Source: Cladorhizidae sp. MBARI D1340-BT2 (lineage: Eukaryota; Porifera; Demospongiae; Poecilosclerida; Cladorhizidae). Taken from it: a DNA stretch of 64,000 nt. The position numbers were made by a program, and so were the translations under genes. Positions 1 to 12,601 of the stretch are shown one piece after another. The stretch lies in the NCBI GenBank assembly GCA_028752905.1, contig JAQNBH010000014.1, positions 1,482,721 to 1,546,720 of the forward strand, read 5' to 3'. The notes beneath the pieces are model-generated. The model did not search any database. It worked only from the letters and a program-made list of their open reading frames with translations, and was not told the origin of the DNA. Positions within the stretch are counted from its first letter, which is position 1. Each line of letters starts with the position of its first letter.

Positions 1-130
1 ATTATTATGTTACTATTATTATTATTATTATCATTATCATCATTATCATCATTATTATTATTATTATTAGTAGTAGTAGTAGTAGTAGTAGTAGTAAAGT
101 AGTAGTAGTATTATATTATATATATATATT
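1..130. repeat. Microsatellites (ATT)n, (TAG)n, (TA)n
   Basis: Simple repeats fill the first 130 bases: ATT/ATC trinucleotides, then a pure TAG run, then a short TA run. No coding potential is seen. Confidence 0.95.
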
Positions 131-310
131 TTAATTGTCACATTTGATTCATGTGCGAAACACATGTTGTGGTTTACATGCTGAACATGTGTGCCAGTTT
201 TACATGCTGTATGTGTGCACCAAGGCGAGGTGTGGTTGTGTTAATGTAGTTAAAAGCTAGCTACTGGTATATAGCAAGCAGCCTCAGGCTAGTATTAGCA
301 TCTCATTATT

Positions 311-395
311 CAGGATGGAGGTTAGAGTATCTAGTTAAAATGTTGTGAGAATACAATTTCAAGTTGATTATTGAGAATATTATATGAAATGTTTG
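311..395 (+). repeat. Interspersed repeat, possible Penelope-like 3' tail
   Basis: This stretch contains GGTTAGAGTATCTAG and then ACAATTTCAAGTTGATTATT. The reverse complement of 62268-62345, at the end of the Penelope-like remnant, has the same blocks in the same order (GGCTAGAGTATCTAA, then ACAATTTCAAGTTGATTATT). The two copies share a family and lie in opposite orientation 62 kb apart. Bases 131-310 and 396-736 show no other feature, apart from a weak micro-exon-like pattern at 627-650. Confidence 0.55.
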
Positions 396-736
396 AATAA
401 AGTTGATTATCTATAAAGTCATTATATCTATACCATATTAACTGAGATTTTTTGGTGCATCAACATTTATCAAGCTCAAGAATGTCAGTAACCCTTGAAC
501 AATAACTATAATACAGAGACTTCTAAATAAAAAATAAAAAATGAAACACTAACTTGCTATTATTTTAAAAACAATTAGCAGAAGTTTAACAATAACTAAT
601 ATTATGGTTATGGTTTCATGTTCCAGCTCTTGAGAGTGGACACCAATGAGGTAAGTCCATTCCACAAACCACTAACCCTCCAGTAGGCTGATGAGCAGCA
701 TGGTTTCCTCACTAGCAGCTCTTTCTCTCTCCTGGC

Positions 737-947
737 CTAGTAAAAAATGATGACTTCCTCCCACAAGACAGGACATTCATTATCCCATGCATGTTCGGTA
801 ATTGCCGACTTCTTTTTAGCACAAATTTTACAAGCATCATCTGGTTTCAAGTCTTCTGTTTTCTCCCCTATATCCAGTATCTTTGTGGTGATCACACGAA
901 AGAAACCACGGTTAACAGTATACAGTTCTAATTGTCTGTTCAGCTGA
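737..947 (-). CDS. Possible last exon of an unknown minus-strand gene
   Basis: On the minus strand an acceptor-like AG at 949-948 is followed by 69 open codons ending in TAG at 739-737. The predicted peptide is charged and protein-like. It contains a paired-cysteine motif (DACKICAKK) and ends CPVLWEEVIIFY. An in-frame stop lies just upstream of the acceptor, so the reading frame fits a splice-bounded terminal exon better than a whole gene. I do not recognise the family. The polypyrimidine tract is weak and no AATAAA was found downstream, so this could be a chance ORF. If real, it may belong to the same minus-strand transcription unit as the exon at 2752-2833. Confidence 0.3.
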
Positions 948-2751
948 CTGCACTTTTGTTATCCAGTGCACATTGACCATCCCATTCTATAATTACACTA
1001 AAACTAGCTCAACATGAATAGGCATGCAGCAGGCAATGCATTGTTCAAAAACGAGTAAAATTAATTCTACATCTACTTTGGTGGGGAATTGTCCTCATTG
1101 TTCAAGTTGACAAAGCAGAGTTCCTCCCAGACTACAGGTGTTTAATATTAACCCTTTGAATCATAAGGCCAACCAAGTGAGGATGACCATCACCACGAGT
1201 TCCTGTCAGGATAATCATACCAAATGTAAGCTGTTATATATAGCGTAAACATAGAAATATATGTTAATGTGATGCACAAATTTGTTTTAGATAAGTCAAC
1301 ATGGTTTGTAATCCATCCTGAGACCATTGTAACCCTTTTCCTATACCTAGCATGACCCTGCCTGTATTCTCTGTCCGATACTTTGTCCTCTACCCCTAGC
1401 TGGCAGTACTTGATTGGCTGCTTCACTATCAGAGTCAGTACATTGCTCCAATTCAAAATTCAAAGTCACCATTATGCTCATTATCATTAGAGGATAGTGC
1501 GTTACACATTTGATCATTGGATCAGCAAGGATATAAAGTAGCTTTCAATGAATAGCAATGCATGGACAAGTGACAGATGTGTGTGCGCATGCGTTAGATA
1601 AGGGGAAGAAAATGGGTAAGGGGTCATACGTAATAATGTTAATACGCATAGATATTTGTATATACATATATCAAAACAACACCATATTCTCAGCAGTTCA
1701 ATAGTATCCAATAATTGGTTTAGGAATTTTAACAGCCTTTGGGCCTTTGAATCGCATATCAAATGAATTGCTAATCATAAGAATGGAAATACTCCTAGCT
1801 GTTTAAAGGTGGCCAACCTACAAAAATTAGCTTAGTTTGGTGAAAATTACTGCTATTCTTAACATTTTATTCCCACAAAATCTACCTTGATGAGACCCTG
1901 AACTTGTACTGCTTATAACAGAAGATGCAGACAGCAACAGCAATTAGTGTGGATGTAAGGGAAGCGATGATGGAAATAGTACAATTATCACAGGAAAGGA
2001 ACTGTCTGTGGGCTCCATTGCAAGCAATAAATACAGCATTGAAAATCATCATGAGTCAGGATATGAAATGTGGTTTGTCAGCAAAAACAACATTTTTTTC
2101 ACTTCGTATATATTTAACCAGCATTTGTTTAAAATTGTGATCTTATTTATTATTTTATATTCAATCAGGAGTGCAAAAGTGTCTCTACCGACAATGGTTG
2201 ATGTAGCATTGGTATTGATAAACATTATGGTCAACTGTAGGTTGTTTAGCAACATACCATAGACAATATTTAATTGACCTCAAGGCTGAATATGGATATT
2301 TTACTGGAAATTTTAAAAGATAATGTGAATATATAACTCACAATTATTTCTACTCCACTCAAATACTCACTACATATTGGTTATCACTAAGCTATATTGT
2401 GCTATTTTATGTTGAAGATGTTGCTGTTTTTACTGAATGAAATTTAGCCAGGGGATACAAGACAATAGTAAACAGTAAAATAAGCCAAAAACAAAAATAA
2501 TCAATTATTACTGAAGGTCATATTAGAATTTATGGAATATGAAGTGATTGGGCAGGAGCAAAACAAATCAAAGAGTCAAATATTCCTGCAGGGTGAAGTA
2601 TGTAGTGCTAATACAACCACACAGCTAGTTTCCTATTAAATAGATAGTTAGCTAGCTAGCTAGAGCCTGCAAGGACATTGGTAAATGCTATTTTATCTTC
2701 GTGAGGAAAAAAGTATTCTATGCTACCTTATAAGTATAGCTATTTACTAAC
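948..2751. other. AT-rich non-coding stretch
   Basis: No convincing gene. Short open frames on both strands lack splice signals and family motifs. Minus-strand patches near 1084-1210 look weakly coding (for example VWEELCFVNLNNED) but cannot be joined by introns of plausible length. A (GCTA)n run occurs at 2646-2663. Confidence 0.5.
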
Positions 2752-2833
2752 CTGGGAACTCTTGTTCCTGTTCTTCACCATCATCATAGTCAATATCTCG
2801 ATTGCTAGGGAAGTCAACACAACTATCTCTGGT
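2752..2833 (-). CDS. Possible 82-bp internal exon
   Basis: On the minus strand a good acceptor (TTTTTTGCCAG) is followed by 82 bases open in one frame and a donor GTTAGT. The encoded peptide is hydrophilic and acidic, with the core DIDYDDGEEQEQEFP. Such a composition suits a cytoplasmic tail or linker. It lies downstream, in the sense of transcription, of the SRCR exon at 4758-5087 and could encode part of the same protein's tail, but nothing ties them together directly. No family is recognised. Confidence 0.4.
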
Positions 2834-4757
2834 CTGGCAAAAAATGGGCAGAGAATCCATGATTTAACTCAGAGCTGCTAGGTCTCTAGTATGTTGTCCT
2901 GGTAGACAAACAATATTTGTCCTTCCTAGTCATTTTCAACTACAGTGAGACCAAAATCATTGCCATACAGTATCTTCAAAATATCTTACATATTTAGCCA
3001 TTGTTCTTATTCAAATGGGTGTGTTTGACATCACAAATACCTTAATTACCTGGATGTCATAAATTATATATATTCCTTGCAATAACTTTGAAAAGAATGT
3101 ATACTATAGTGAAGCTATTGCAACAAAGTTTTTGGGGTTGAAGCCTCGATAGATGATATTGGAGTTTACAGAGGTATGTAACCTGGTATCTTCTGGTGGC
3201 CATTGTTTATATTCTGAGCTATCCCAACAAAACCATTAGAGTTTACAGAGGTGTTTGATTTGCAATTTGACTTGATGGGATCTTGTGGTAGCCATTATTT
3301 ATATTCTGAGCTATCAACCTTTATAGGAGCTTACAGAGGTGTTGATATGTCTATTTACCTCACTCTCACAGAAATCAAACGTACTACAAAGATATTCTCC
3401 CAGTATTCATTTTTGGGCCAAGTATTGACAGTCAGTAAATTCTGAATGATTTTACATAGTTCCACATTCTATGTACTTGCTGGTTATCAAATGAGCCATT
3501 TTTGATAATTTCCAGGCTCTCTAAGTGTTTGTGCCATAAGCTGCGACAATGGTAAAGAGATTCATTTATATATGAAGCAAACATTACTAGGGTATGGTTA
3601 GGTCTTTGAGGTGGATTGTAGTTTTATCTACACTGATATGTCTGCATGCAAGAACTTTTCTTGGTGATGTGAATTTTGCTTGTTCTACATCACATGACTA
3701 AAATGAGAAGTGACTTCATATGTAATTTACATTATTAATGCCTCAGGGCAGAGTGTGGATATGTCTGTACATGTATTTATTATTGATAATGTAAATTTCT
3801 GCACAGGAATACAACTTAGCAATCATTACCTAAATTTTGAAAATTAATTAAAGCTCTTTACTTATAATGCTGCATTTAGCCCTACTTGAATATAAAATCT
3901 CACCATTTGCAGAAATATTGCAAAGAAGGTATCTTAAGCTCAACTTTGACATAAAACAAATCAAGTTGGTATCCATATTGCTGGTCTCAAATGAGCTATT
4001 ATTTTGATAATTTCGAGGCCCTGTAACATAAGCTGCTTGCAATGTTGGAAAGTATAAAAATGTTTAGAATATAACATGGAAGAATTCTAAGACAAGTCAT
4101 TGGCTGCTGTGCCTGAGTTTAGGTATTAAATACAAGCTACTTAGCAAAATAAATGTGTGATTAGTGGGCTAAAAAAGTGAGCTAGAGAAAGAAAAATTAT
4201 TCCAAATGCTGTTTACTGTTATTGTGGCTAGGCAAGCTATCGATCAATTCATAGCGCCTGGGCACTCATGACTCTTGTTACTTCATCACATGGAAATAGT
4301 TTAGGTACACATGTGTGTTGGCTACTTTTAATTTAATATTCTTTAGGTGATGGTTAAGTTCCAATGATTCTAATTACATTCTTTATGATACCTAACACTT
4401 TTGCTTTAGCTATTTGAATGCTGATATTTTTTGTACCAAGGACTAGATATTAAATTGCCCACAATGACTTCTAGTATTGTTGCCAGTAATATATATATAC
4501 ATATGAACAGTTATATATTTCTCTACAAATATTAACTAACAATCCTGGTCTCTGTGTACAAGCATTGGCTATCCGTTTTCTGTCGTTTAAAGAGTAGAAA
4601 CAGTTCCATGTTGAAAAGGTAGCTAATGTACCCATTTTGACAAGAATGAGCGATTTCAGAGAGTTTTCCCTCAAAACGCTCAAAAACGTCCAAATTGGAG
4701 CAATATAGAACTTCTTAACCCACACATTGGAGTAGGCCATTGTGTGGTATTGCTTAC
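2834..4757. other. Intron/intergenic DNA with local duplications
   Basis: No gene is seen. Two imperfect local duplications are visible. A block with GAGTTTACAGAGGT and TTTATATTCTGAGCTATC occurs twice between about 3150 and 3340. A block with CAAATGAGC..TTTTGATAATTTC..AGG..CATAAGCTGC occurs at 3488-3543 and again at 3987-4034. Confidence 0.6.
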
Positions 4758-5087
4758 TAGCTTGACAGCTCACTCCAGCATCAGATGGATAACAGTTGTC
4801 ATTTCCAATAGAAGCAGTACAGTTAAAGAGACTGCTCTCAGTTCCAGTACAAGTGACATTCCTCAACCAGATCACTCGAGTACTATCAGGAACAGCAGAC
4901 ACACTAAGAGTAGTAGCTTGACTAGTAGGAAGTCCCAGCTGTCTGCATGCAACTTGCGCATCAATAAGTCCCCATGCAGTATCAGAACACACAGTGCCCC
5001 AAACATTGATGTGGCAGACTTCTACACGTCCCCTAAAAGTTGTGCCTTCTAGCAGTCTGATTGATTCTTGAGTGCAGGGTGCTTGAC
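4758..5087 (-). CDS. SRCR domain exon (open)
   Basis: This 330-bp exon encodes one scavenger-receptor cysteine-rich domain of about 110 residues, normally extracellular and involved in ligand binding. Motifs in order are RGRVEVCHINVWGTVCSD, DAQVACRQLGLP, VIWLRNVTC, GTESSLFNC and DAGVSCQ, a complete SRCR core with its conserved cysteines. It is bounded by an acceptor (AATCAAAG) and donor GTAAGC, both in phase 1, so it is a symmetric 1-1 module that can be duplicated or shuffled without breaking the frame. The same exon architecture recurs at 7.4-7.7, 9.5-9.8 and 17.3-17.6 kb on the same strand, so this is part of a multi-SRCR receptor-like gene or gene cluster. No signal peptide or transmembrane exon was found. 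The fold assignment is firm; the protein's role is unknown. Confidence 0.9.
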
Positions 5088-7389
5088 CTTTGATTAGAGT
5101 GTTAATATCATGTAAACAACTGCACAATAAAGATATAATAACTACCAAAGTAATGTGTAAATTATATTCGTGGCTCTAGTTTATGCCTCAGTACAATTGA
5201 CATTTAAATTCATTAAACAAGTTTCTAGTTCATGATGGGAGTCTATATACAGGTGAACAATTATGTTTTCCCTGTGCAATATGAAATCTACTCTCTCTAT
5301 GGATATATAATTTTTGTCCAACCATAAAATATTGAATATTTTAAACTTAGCAGACTAATTGCTATGATGAACATTAGATCTAGCCAAAATGTAAATTTTA
5401 AATTAATTATAATGAGAAGGTCATTGTAATTTAATCACTTGCCATCTGACTATATCTGTAGTAACTATATAGAACTTAATATTAGGGAAAGTACTGGTGC
5501 TAACTTATTGGTTGGACCCACATTTCAAAATGGAGGATTTCTAAATCTCAGCCTAAACTTCCCAGAAGCTTAAAATTATAAAAAAATTTAATGATAAAAA
5601 TACCTTGCTTAATTAATAACAGTATAATTACAATACAACCAGCAAAGGTTCACAGTGTTGCATGGACAAACGATAAAGTATCCATCAGAGGAGCACAAAA
5701 TGATAATTCCCTCTCCCTCTCCTAAATCTCGAACTTTAACAGCTCAATGTTACTCTCCCAACCTCCTTCTTGCTGTCTTTCTAGCTATCCACAAAAAAGC
5801 CAAAAAAAGTGTCAAAACCTGTAGAAGATGACACTGCTCTATGTTAATCTTTCCACTTGAACAACTGTGTTTTCTTCTAATAGGAAGCAGCCTTGCTAGC
5901 AAACTCCACTGTGTCCTCTCTAAATATCACTATTTCAGGAGCTACAGTGTTTTCTAATAGAGTAAGGCTAGAATCTGCTTCACAAGCAAAGCATTTTTAA
6001 TAGATTAGGTCTAAAATGTGTCTAGCATAGTTTTGTTGATAATTATGTTGCCATGTAAGTGCTATAATCAAGTATTGTAGGATTGTAAAAAATGCATTTG
6101 CAGCTGAGTTCACAACTAATTTTGAGGTATAATAGCTTTCAGTTTGTCTAGAGTTTTATGCTCAATCCAACACATTCATGCCCTTTCTTGTGTAAAACTA
6201 AACCTTTCTGCTTAATTTGAGCTTCGTAACATCAAACCTGAAGCTGCATAAAGGATGCACACATACAGACTTTCAATTACCCAGAGGGAGATCTGTAAAA
6301 GTAACCAGAATTAAAACTATCCAAAATCATTAAAAAAAATATGTAGAGGGTAGTGTAGCTAAAATTATGTGGCCAATGGTCTTGATTTAATTTTAGTATG
6401 ATATGGGCATATCTCGAGCCACCATTGATAAATATGGGGACATACTCTATTTATGTCTGAGATGGAAAACAAGCATATCCAGAAACACCAATGTAGTCAT
6501 CCTATCCTTTTTGTGATTATGGGAGAGGACACCAGTCCTAAGTGACACAGAACAGGATGAGGTCTTTTTCTATGGCCTATGCACCTCAATTTCTTTCAGT
6601 ATTTTTTTGCATTAAAGCTGCTGTTTACTGGTGCTAAGTTTCCATTTGTGATGGGGTATATATAGGAAGTGCAGTATTTAAGGGCCTCTTTGTTGAAATG
6701 TGATCTGGGTATGCCATGTGCATACTTCCCTTCAGGTAGGTCAATTATCTAGGTGTAGTCCGCGTTTGAAAGGCTAGTGTTGGGAATATTATTGACCTGA
6801 CCTTCATTCTTTGAGAAGCTGTTTGTGGAGTGAACTTGGCAGTTGCAATTACTTGAAAATAGGGTTCAAAAACTCTGAGCGTATCAGAACCTTGTTCATA
6901 GAGTGTCAATAGCTTGTTTATTGTATCCATCATAGTTCTCTATACCAATGGAAAAGTTCGTACCAATTTACCAATTAATAATCTTTCAAGCTAAACTTTT
7001 ATGTAACAATGGCTTGTAAAAGACAAATAATTAGAGAGAAAAAGGTTCCCAAAAGGATTACTTGATGTTTGCCTGCAAACTGGTTAGAAGTATAATTGCT
7101 AAGCTTGAGAGCATGAATAAAAACTTTGACTATCAATGGATATGTCTGTACCAACATTAATGCTTGCTATGCTGTAAAATCAGTACTCATCCGTTTCCAA
7201 TACACTTAGCACAAATAAACAAGCATCTATTTAGTAGTCGGTCATTGTTGATCAAGGAAAGTACATCATTAAGTTCCTAAAAGATGACAAATGACAATAA
7301 TGGTACTATTATCATTCTTAAAAGAGAGCATATAAACATACTGCCTATTGTTTCTGTTCACGTTACGAGTAGCTCTATTGGTAAAATTG
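5088..7389. other. AT-rich intron/intergenic DNA
   Basis: No exon is recognised. Bases around 5640-5765 resemble sequence upstream of the other SRCR exons (9880-9920, 17860-17925; shared block near GTTACTCTCCCAA), which suggests they belong to the same duplicated unit. The rest shows nothing clear. Confidence 0.5.
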
Positions 7390-7725
7390 ATGTGTATGCA
7401 ATCAGCAAGAAATGACTGCTGTGATAAACAGTAGTTATTTCCAGTGAGGTTAAGAGTACAGTTAAAGAGACTACTCTCAGTTCCAATACATCTGACATAC
7501 TCAAACCAGGTCACCTGAATAACACCAGAAACATCAGCTGTAGAAAGTATAGTAGCGCCTGTAGTAGGGAGTCCTAGCTGTCTGCATGCAACTTGGGCAT
7601 CACAGTAAATCCCCGTCCATGATCACATACTGTGCCCCAGACATTGATGTGGCAGATTTCTACACGTCCACTAGTAGTTGTGTCTCCTTGCAACCTGATT
7701 GATCCTTGAGTGCAGGATGTTTGAC
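7390..7725 (-). pseudogene. Decayed SRCR exon
   Basis: Minus-strand homologue of the 4758-5087 exon with the same acceptor (AATCAAAG|GTCAA). The first part reads GRVEICHINVWGTVC in frame. One frame is then lost near 7600-7606, and DAQVACRQLGLP continues in another frame through GTESSLFNC. The 3' end lacks the usual GVSCQ and donor. The frameshift and degraded 3' splice boundary make a functional exon unlikely. Whether it is skipped in a live gene or lies in a dead copy cannot be told. Confidence 0.85.
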
Positions 7726-9460
7726 CTTTGATTAAAATATAAAAAAATCGCATTAAATTCTCATTTGACTGTAAGAAACTGATGCTTAATATGCAGAGTT
7801 TTTTAGCATTATTTCATTTGTCTAATGTAGTTATTAAATAGTTTTAGCAACACTCTGCCATGCAAGGGTGAAGCAAGGTACTGCAATCTAAAGTGTAATA
7901 CATAGTATGTGCTTTTGTCAAACCATAAATTGCTTGCTGGATGTATACTTAGCAGTTTTTCATTGCTATCACAACAGTTCTAATTTATTTAGCCCAAGAC
8001 AATACAGCTGACCAAATCTGTACTAACTTTCTTAAAATCATTAAAGTTCTCAGCATTACAGGAGAATGAATAAGAAATCTTCTAGAAGTGGAGCAAAAAA
8101 TGAATGCCCAATGTTTCTCCCTGTAAATCTTGTTGTTGGTAGTGCTGTCATGTTCATTATTTTTGTGATATTTCTGCGATCGTGCATGTGGAGGTATATA
8201 CCTAAACAAATGGCGGACATACGCAATGATTTTTGACGAGGATGTATTAGTCTGGAATTCAATTTTACCTAATGCAATATTGTGTTAGTTAAAAGTATAC
8301 AATCCTGTTAAATTTGAGCATCCTAGCTTCAAAATTACAATTGTTTCATTGCAATATAGTGACCCATTACAATGTTTCAGAAAACTCGACTGTGTTCTCA
8401 TCATCTTTGTAGTGAACTAGAAATTTACCCTTACATGAAGGAAGGCTGTGAGAGATCAAGTTTATCTGGTAACAAGACACTTCAATTACAGTTGTTTTGC
8501 CTGAGCTATGAAAATTAAGTTAATGTAGGAATTAAAGAGTTCTCATGCTGATTCAAAAAAATAATCATGCACTTTTTACTATGTACTCTCAGACACTGAT
8601 GCAAGTGAATACTATTAAACTTAAAGAGTGTGAGTTCTGGATTACTTTCAAAGTGTCCCAAAACACACCTCCCATTATATTAGAGGGTATATCAGAGGCC
8701 AAGCGGAGGCTTTCTAGAGGCCCTCCAAAGAGGCTGAGTATGTAATCTGGGCACTTAAAATATTCAAACTACCCCACATTTGAACTACATTTTTCAACTA
8801 GTTACAGTTTGTCCTGGGACATTATATATTTGCTTGTAATTTTAGTGTACTGGATTGTAACCTCTGTTTAGTGTATTGTACTGGATAACATCCCTACTGA
8901 CTACATCCGTAAATACCTCGAAACTGATCTACTGAATTGCTATTGTCTTATACAACAGCTTTCCTGATATCTAATATGTCGTGAGCACAGCATCATATCA
9001 AAGGTATTCAAGGATGGTCTTCATCATGCTCTCGCTGTCTGAGAAGATCAATAGCAGCTCCAAACTATTGTCTCAGTCAAATGATAAAATCAGATATATC
9101 AATTCAACTTTGACCTCGCAGTTACATTGGATACCAACAAGTTATTCAACTCAAAATGTGTTAACCATTTACCTGTTTTCAGTTTAAAGATTATGTTAAG
9201 GGTTGATTTGTTAAGATTTTATTTTAATGCCATACATTCACATCTACAGACACTTACATCAGTGAGAGGGTTAGTAAATTCCGACAAAATGGCTATTGTT
9301 ATTATTCAAACACAGCATAATATATACACTGCTTATTGTTGTTAATGTGTAATTAATGAGCTTTTCTATCTTCACAATGAAGGAAACTATTTTTAGTCTC
9401 TTTAGATATTACAACTTCAAAGCAAAAATATTACATGGTAAAAATCCATTTATGACTTAC
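7726..9460. other. Intron/intergenic DNA
   Basis: No supported feature. A short open frame at 8545-8745 (plus) ends in a basic peptide but has no family motif or clear splice sites. Confidence 0.5.
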
Positions 9461-9776
9461 TAGTTTGACAGCTCACTTCAGCATCAGAGGACGAGCAGTA
9501 ACTAATTCCAGTGAGGTCAACAGTACAGTTAAATATACTGCTCTCATTTCCAACACATCTGATATCCCTCATCCATAGCACTTGTAGTGTCACTTAGATT
9601 AGTAAATACAATAAGAGGAGTGGCTCCATTAGTAGGGAGTTCTAGCTGTCTGCATGCAACTTGAGCATCAGCAAGTCCCATCACCACACACTCTGCCCCA
9701 GACATTAATTCTACACGTCCTCTAGTAGTTGTCCCTCCTTGCAGTCTGATTGATCCTTGAGTACAGAGTAATTGAC
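9461..9776 (-). pseudogene. Decayed SRCR exon
   Basis: Both splice boundaries match those of the intact SRCR exon (acceptor before 9776, donor GTAAGT after 9461), but the coding sequence is broken. A deletion of about 10 bp after GRVE removes the first part of the VCHINVWG motif. The frame is shifted again near 9590, before the NESSIFNC segment. The characteristic DAQVACRQL and EVSCQ motifs remain readable in different frames. It is 316 bp against 330 for the intact exon. Confidence 0.88.
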
Positions 9777-10799
9777 CTTTGATTCAAATATCAACTCCAC
9801 ATAAAAATTAATCTTATTAAACACCAAACATACAGATCTATAATATTCAGAGTTCTAGGTACCATATACCATACACCCCAGCCAACAATGTCACTCTCCC
9901 AAACTCCTGATTCTAGATTCGTGTTGTTGATTATTTACCAGATGAGAATTGTGCTGTGGTTGTGTAGTTGAATGTAATAGACTTCTCATTTTTTTTTGTG
10001 GATAGTGATTTAGAGATGACAAAGAATTGGTTGATAGAAACTGAAGTAGTGAAGGATAGGTAGTGCATGCAGCTGTTTGAAGTAGTGGAGGTTGGGAAAG
10101 CTACTATTATTTCTTTGGTAATTTCACCATGTTACGTTATTTGTGTGTGTGCTATAATTTAAATGCATGCTCAGGTATATTCTTGAATTAAGTAGCTGAT
10201 ATTTGTAACCATTTTCGGGGTTAATTACTCCCAATTGGAATTAATTATCTAATAAAAATATCCTATGTCGGTCCCATTGTAAATGTATACCTTCCTACAA
10301 ATTTAAGCCTCTGTGGGTGTGCATAAAGGTCACACACAAACAAGCAAAATACACACACTTTCTTTTATTGCATATTTATTTGAGCCACAAATATATATAT
10401 ATATAGCAATTACTAAAAAAAATGGCTTAATCTATATCTAGTTGCCTTTCTAATAGTTCAGCCTAAAAGTATTTAAATAGTATAGCTGCATGTTGAGCAT
10501 GCACAAAAAATAGATGTAGTTGTCACTATGTCTAGTTAAGGTAATGTTATCTGTAAGTGCTTTATGAAGGCATCTTTAATAAACATAAAATTTGAAAAAA
10601 GTTGTCATTATTTTTTTCCCCAACAACAAAATAAGATTGCCTAACATTTCATTTGTTGCTCATTGTTGGAGTGTAATCAGTGTGTATTTTGAAACAAAGA
10701 AACTTAAACAAAAACTTAAAAAATTATAAGTCTCAAAACCCTCTCTTGATATCTCTGGCATATCTGGAGTGGTAGGAGAAGTTAATTTCCAAGTCTTGA
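9777..10799. other. Duplicated SRCR-flanking DNA, no gene
   Basis: The part at about 9840-9990 matches 17640-17930, upstream of the 17.3-kb SRCR exon: ACTCTCCCAAACYCCTGATTCTAG and nearby sequence are shared. It therefore belongs to a tandemly duplicated SRCR unit. Nothing else is seen. Confidence 0.6.
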
Positions 10800-11015
10800 G
10801 TACTTCAGTTAAAGAGACTACTCTCAACTCAAACACAGCAAACAGATCATTTTTGCAAATAAGGGAAACCAGATATGGTATAGAAGCTCCAACAGGGTAA
10901 GAACTACTGAGTCTCAGCAGTCAACCTCATCATCAACATATCTTCAATGAGTATCAAAACAACTTATCCCCCAGAAATCGATGTGGCAGATTTCCACCTC
11001 GTGCATTGTGTATCC
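10800..11015 (-). pseudogene. Highly degraded SRCR exon remnant
   Basis: Only scraps of the SRCR exon survive. The plus strand carries CAGTTAAAGAGACTACTCTC, the reverse complement of the ESSLFNC coding motif. About 160 bases later it carries CCCCAGAAATCGATGTGGCA, matching the CHINVWG coding region. The order and spacing fit one SRCR exon on the minus strand. No frame is open. Confidence 0.65.
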
Positions 11016-11405
11016 CTTATAAAAATAAAAATAAAATTAACAGCAAAAAATGAATTCATTTAGCTAATATTTCATTCTTAGCATGTATAATATGTTTATA
11101 TTACTTTAGACATGCATGTTGCATCAGGGTAAAGTAAGCAAGTGTGATTGTCTTTGCATTTAATTGTCCAAGTACACAATATTGAATTACAATGGTCTAA
11201 TTATGTTGCACATTTCACAGCTGTCACAAGCTACTGCAATCCAGCTAATCTAATCTGTAGATTTTATGTTTTCAGAAATGTTAAATGCTATGCTTACTTC
11301 AACTTTTACACTAGTACATGCTGAACATGCACAAACAATTTTACTGGTCAGTATTTCTGTGTCATGGCAATGTTTGCCTTACACTGGTAGATTACTGTTT
11401 AACGA
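11016..11405. other. Non-coding DNA
   Basis: Nothing recognisable apart from general AT-richness. Confidence 0.5.
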
Positions 11406-11565
11406 GATGGATATATACATGCAAAAATGTTTAGATAAGTGAAGTTATACCTTGAATTTTTAGAGAATATTGATTCCATGATTTAAAATAAACTCTATAT
11501 TAAAATGTAAATTCATTGCATCATTGATAAGAATAAAAACAGTGGACCTGATCCAAGAAAATTTG
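11406..11565 (+). repeat. Direct repeat, copy 1
   Basis: About 155 bases including TGCAAAAATGTTTAGATAAG and ATAAAAACAGTGGACCTGA recur at 16749-16906 in the same orientation with only a few differences. The pair brackets the 11966-16009 transposon and probably reflects tandem duplication of the SRCR unit rather than the transposon itself. The stretch 11566-11965 holds nothing else recognisable. Confidence 0.9.
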
Positions 11566-11965
11566 CGGGGAAAAATAAATATACCAGTGATACAGAAATA
11601 ATATCGATGTTGAAAGTGTTGGATTCTGGCTTGGTTGAAGTGGTCAGATAGCTATGATGGCCGATGCATGGGTTCATATTTAGAAGGGAGGTTTGATGTC
11701 TTCAAAATACAAGATAGGCTCATCGCATTACTAAAGCTGCCTTATATATTTATAGAATCAGGTTTGTATTACTTACTTGGAATTTTGGTGTAGTTGATCA
11801 GCTGTTACAATGTTGAGTGGTACTCCTCTTTTGAACCCTAAAATGTTTTTGTGGTTTTATGTTATATAATTAAAATCATTGCCTCAGAGTATCATTTACA
11901 ACTTCTTTGATGGACTTGGTATAATTATAACAGTTGCAGAGAAATCTACACAAACTCCACAAATA

Positions 11966-12283
11966 GTGGGGTTGCCATATTGGGGTCCCGAAAATAATTT
12001 GCGGAGAACTAAGTTGGACTGTTGATTTACATTCCTTAGGACATTATCTTCAAAATAAGCTTCTATACACTTTCAGAAATGATGGGGAACTCTCGCTAGA
12101 TGGCGTTTTTCAAAATGGCCGCCATGGGAACACAATGCTTTGCAGTTTTTGCCATATTTATTCTAGAAACTCACCTAAAACATTTACTCTGAGGTTTTTG
12201 TGCATCTCAGCGACCTGTCAAACTTCTGAGATTCATAGAATTCCAGAAATGCTCAAAATATTCTATAATTGGGTGAATTACAA
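11966..12283 (+). repeat. Left terminal inverted repeat
   Basis: Pairs with 15682-16009 in inverse orientation, with mostly single-base differences and small indels over about 318 bases. It includes the conserved blocks TTTGCGGAGAACTAAGTTGG and ACACAATGCTTTGCAGTTTT. Confidence 0.92.
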
Positions 12284-12601
12284 ATACCTTATGGCTATTC
12301 ACATATGCACACATGTGTCTCTTCAGTCATCATCCTACACTGGGTCATTATTGCGCAACGTTGGATATGGTAAAATAAACTAAATGTGGCATGTGAAAAC
12401 TGACCATGTATAATAATTGTTAGAGTGATAGCTATGTTGTAGATTGTTCCCTACTGTGTGTAATAAATTTAGAACACTAGGACTGGGTATATAAGCTACA
12501 GGAGCCATTCTGAATCTTTCATTGCAATGATTATTCAAATAATGAATGACCAGGAAGCATCAAAGCCGCTCTTGACACCACTATAATTGGAGTGAAGCCG
12601 C

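Noticed and set aside
627..650. 24-bp plus-strand micro-exon between TTCCAG and GTAAGT
   Set aside because: Splice consensus is good, but such short matches occur by chance and no neighbouring plus-strand exon was found.
1190..1456. 88-codon minus-strand ORF
   Set aside because: No motif, atypical composition, and no splice or start context.
8981..9345. Two overlapping plus-strand ORFs
   Set aside because: AT-rich intron sequence between SRCR copies; no homology or gene signals.
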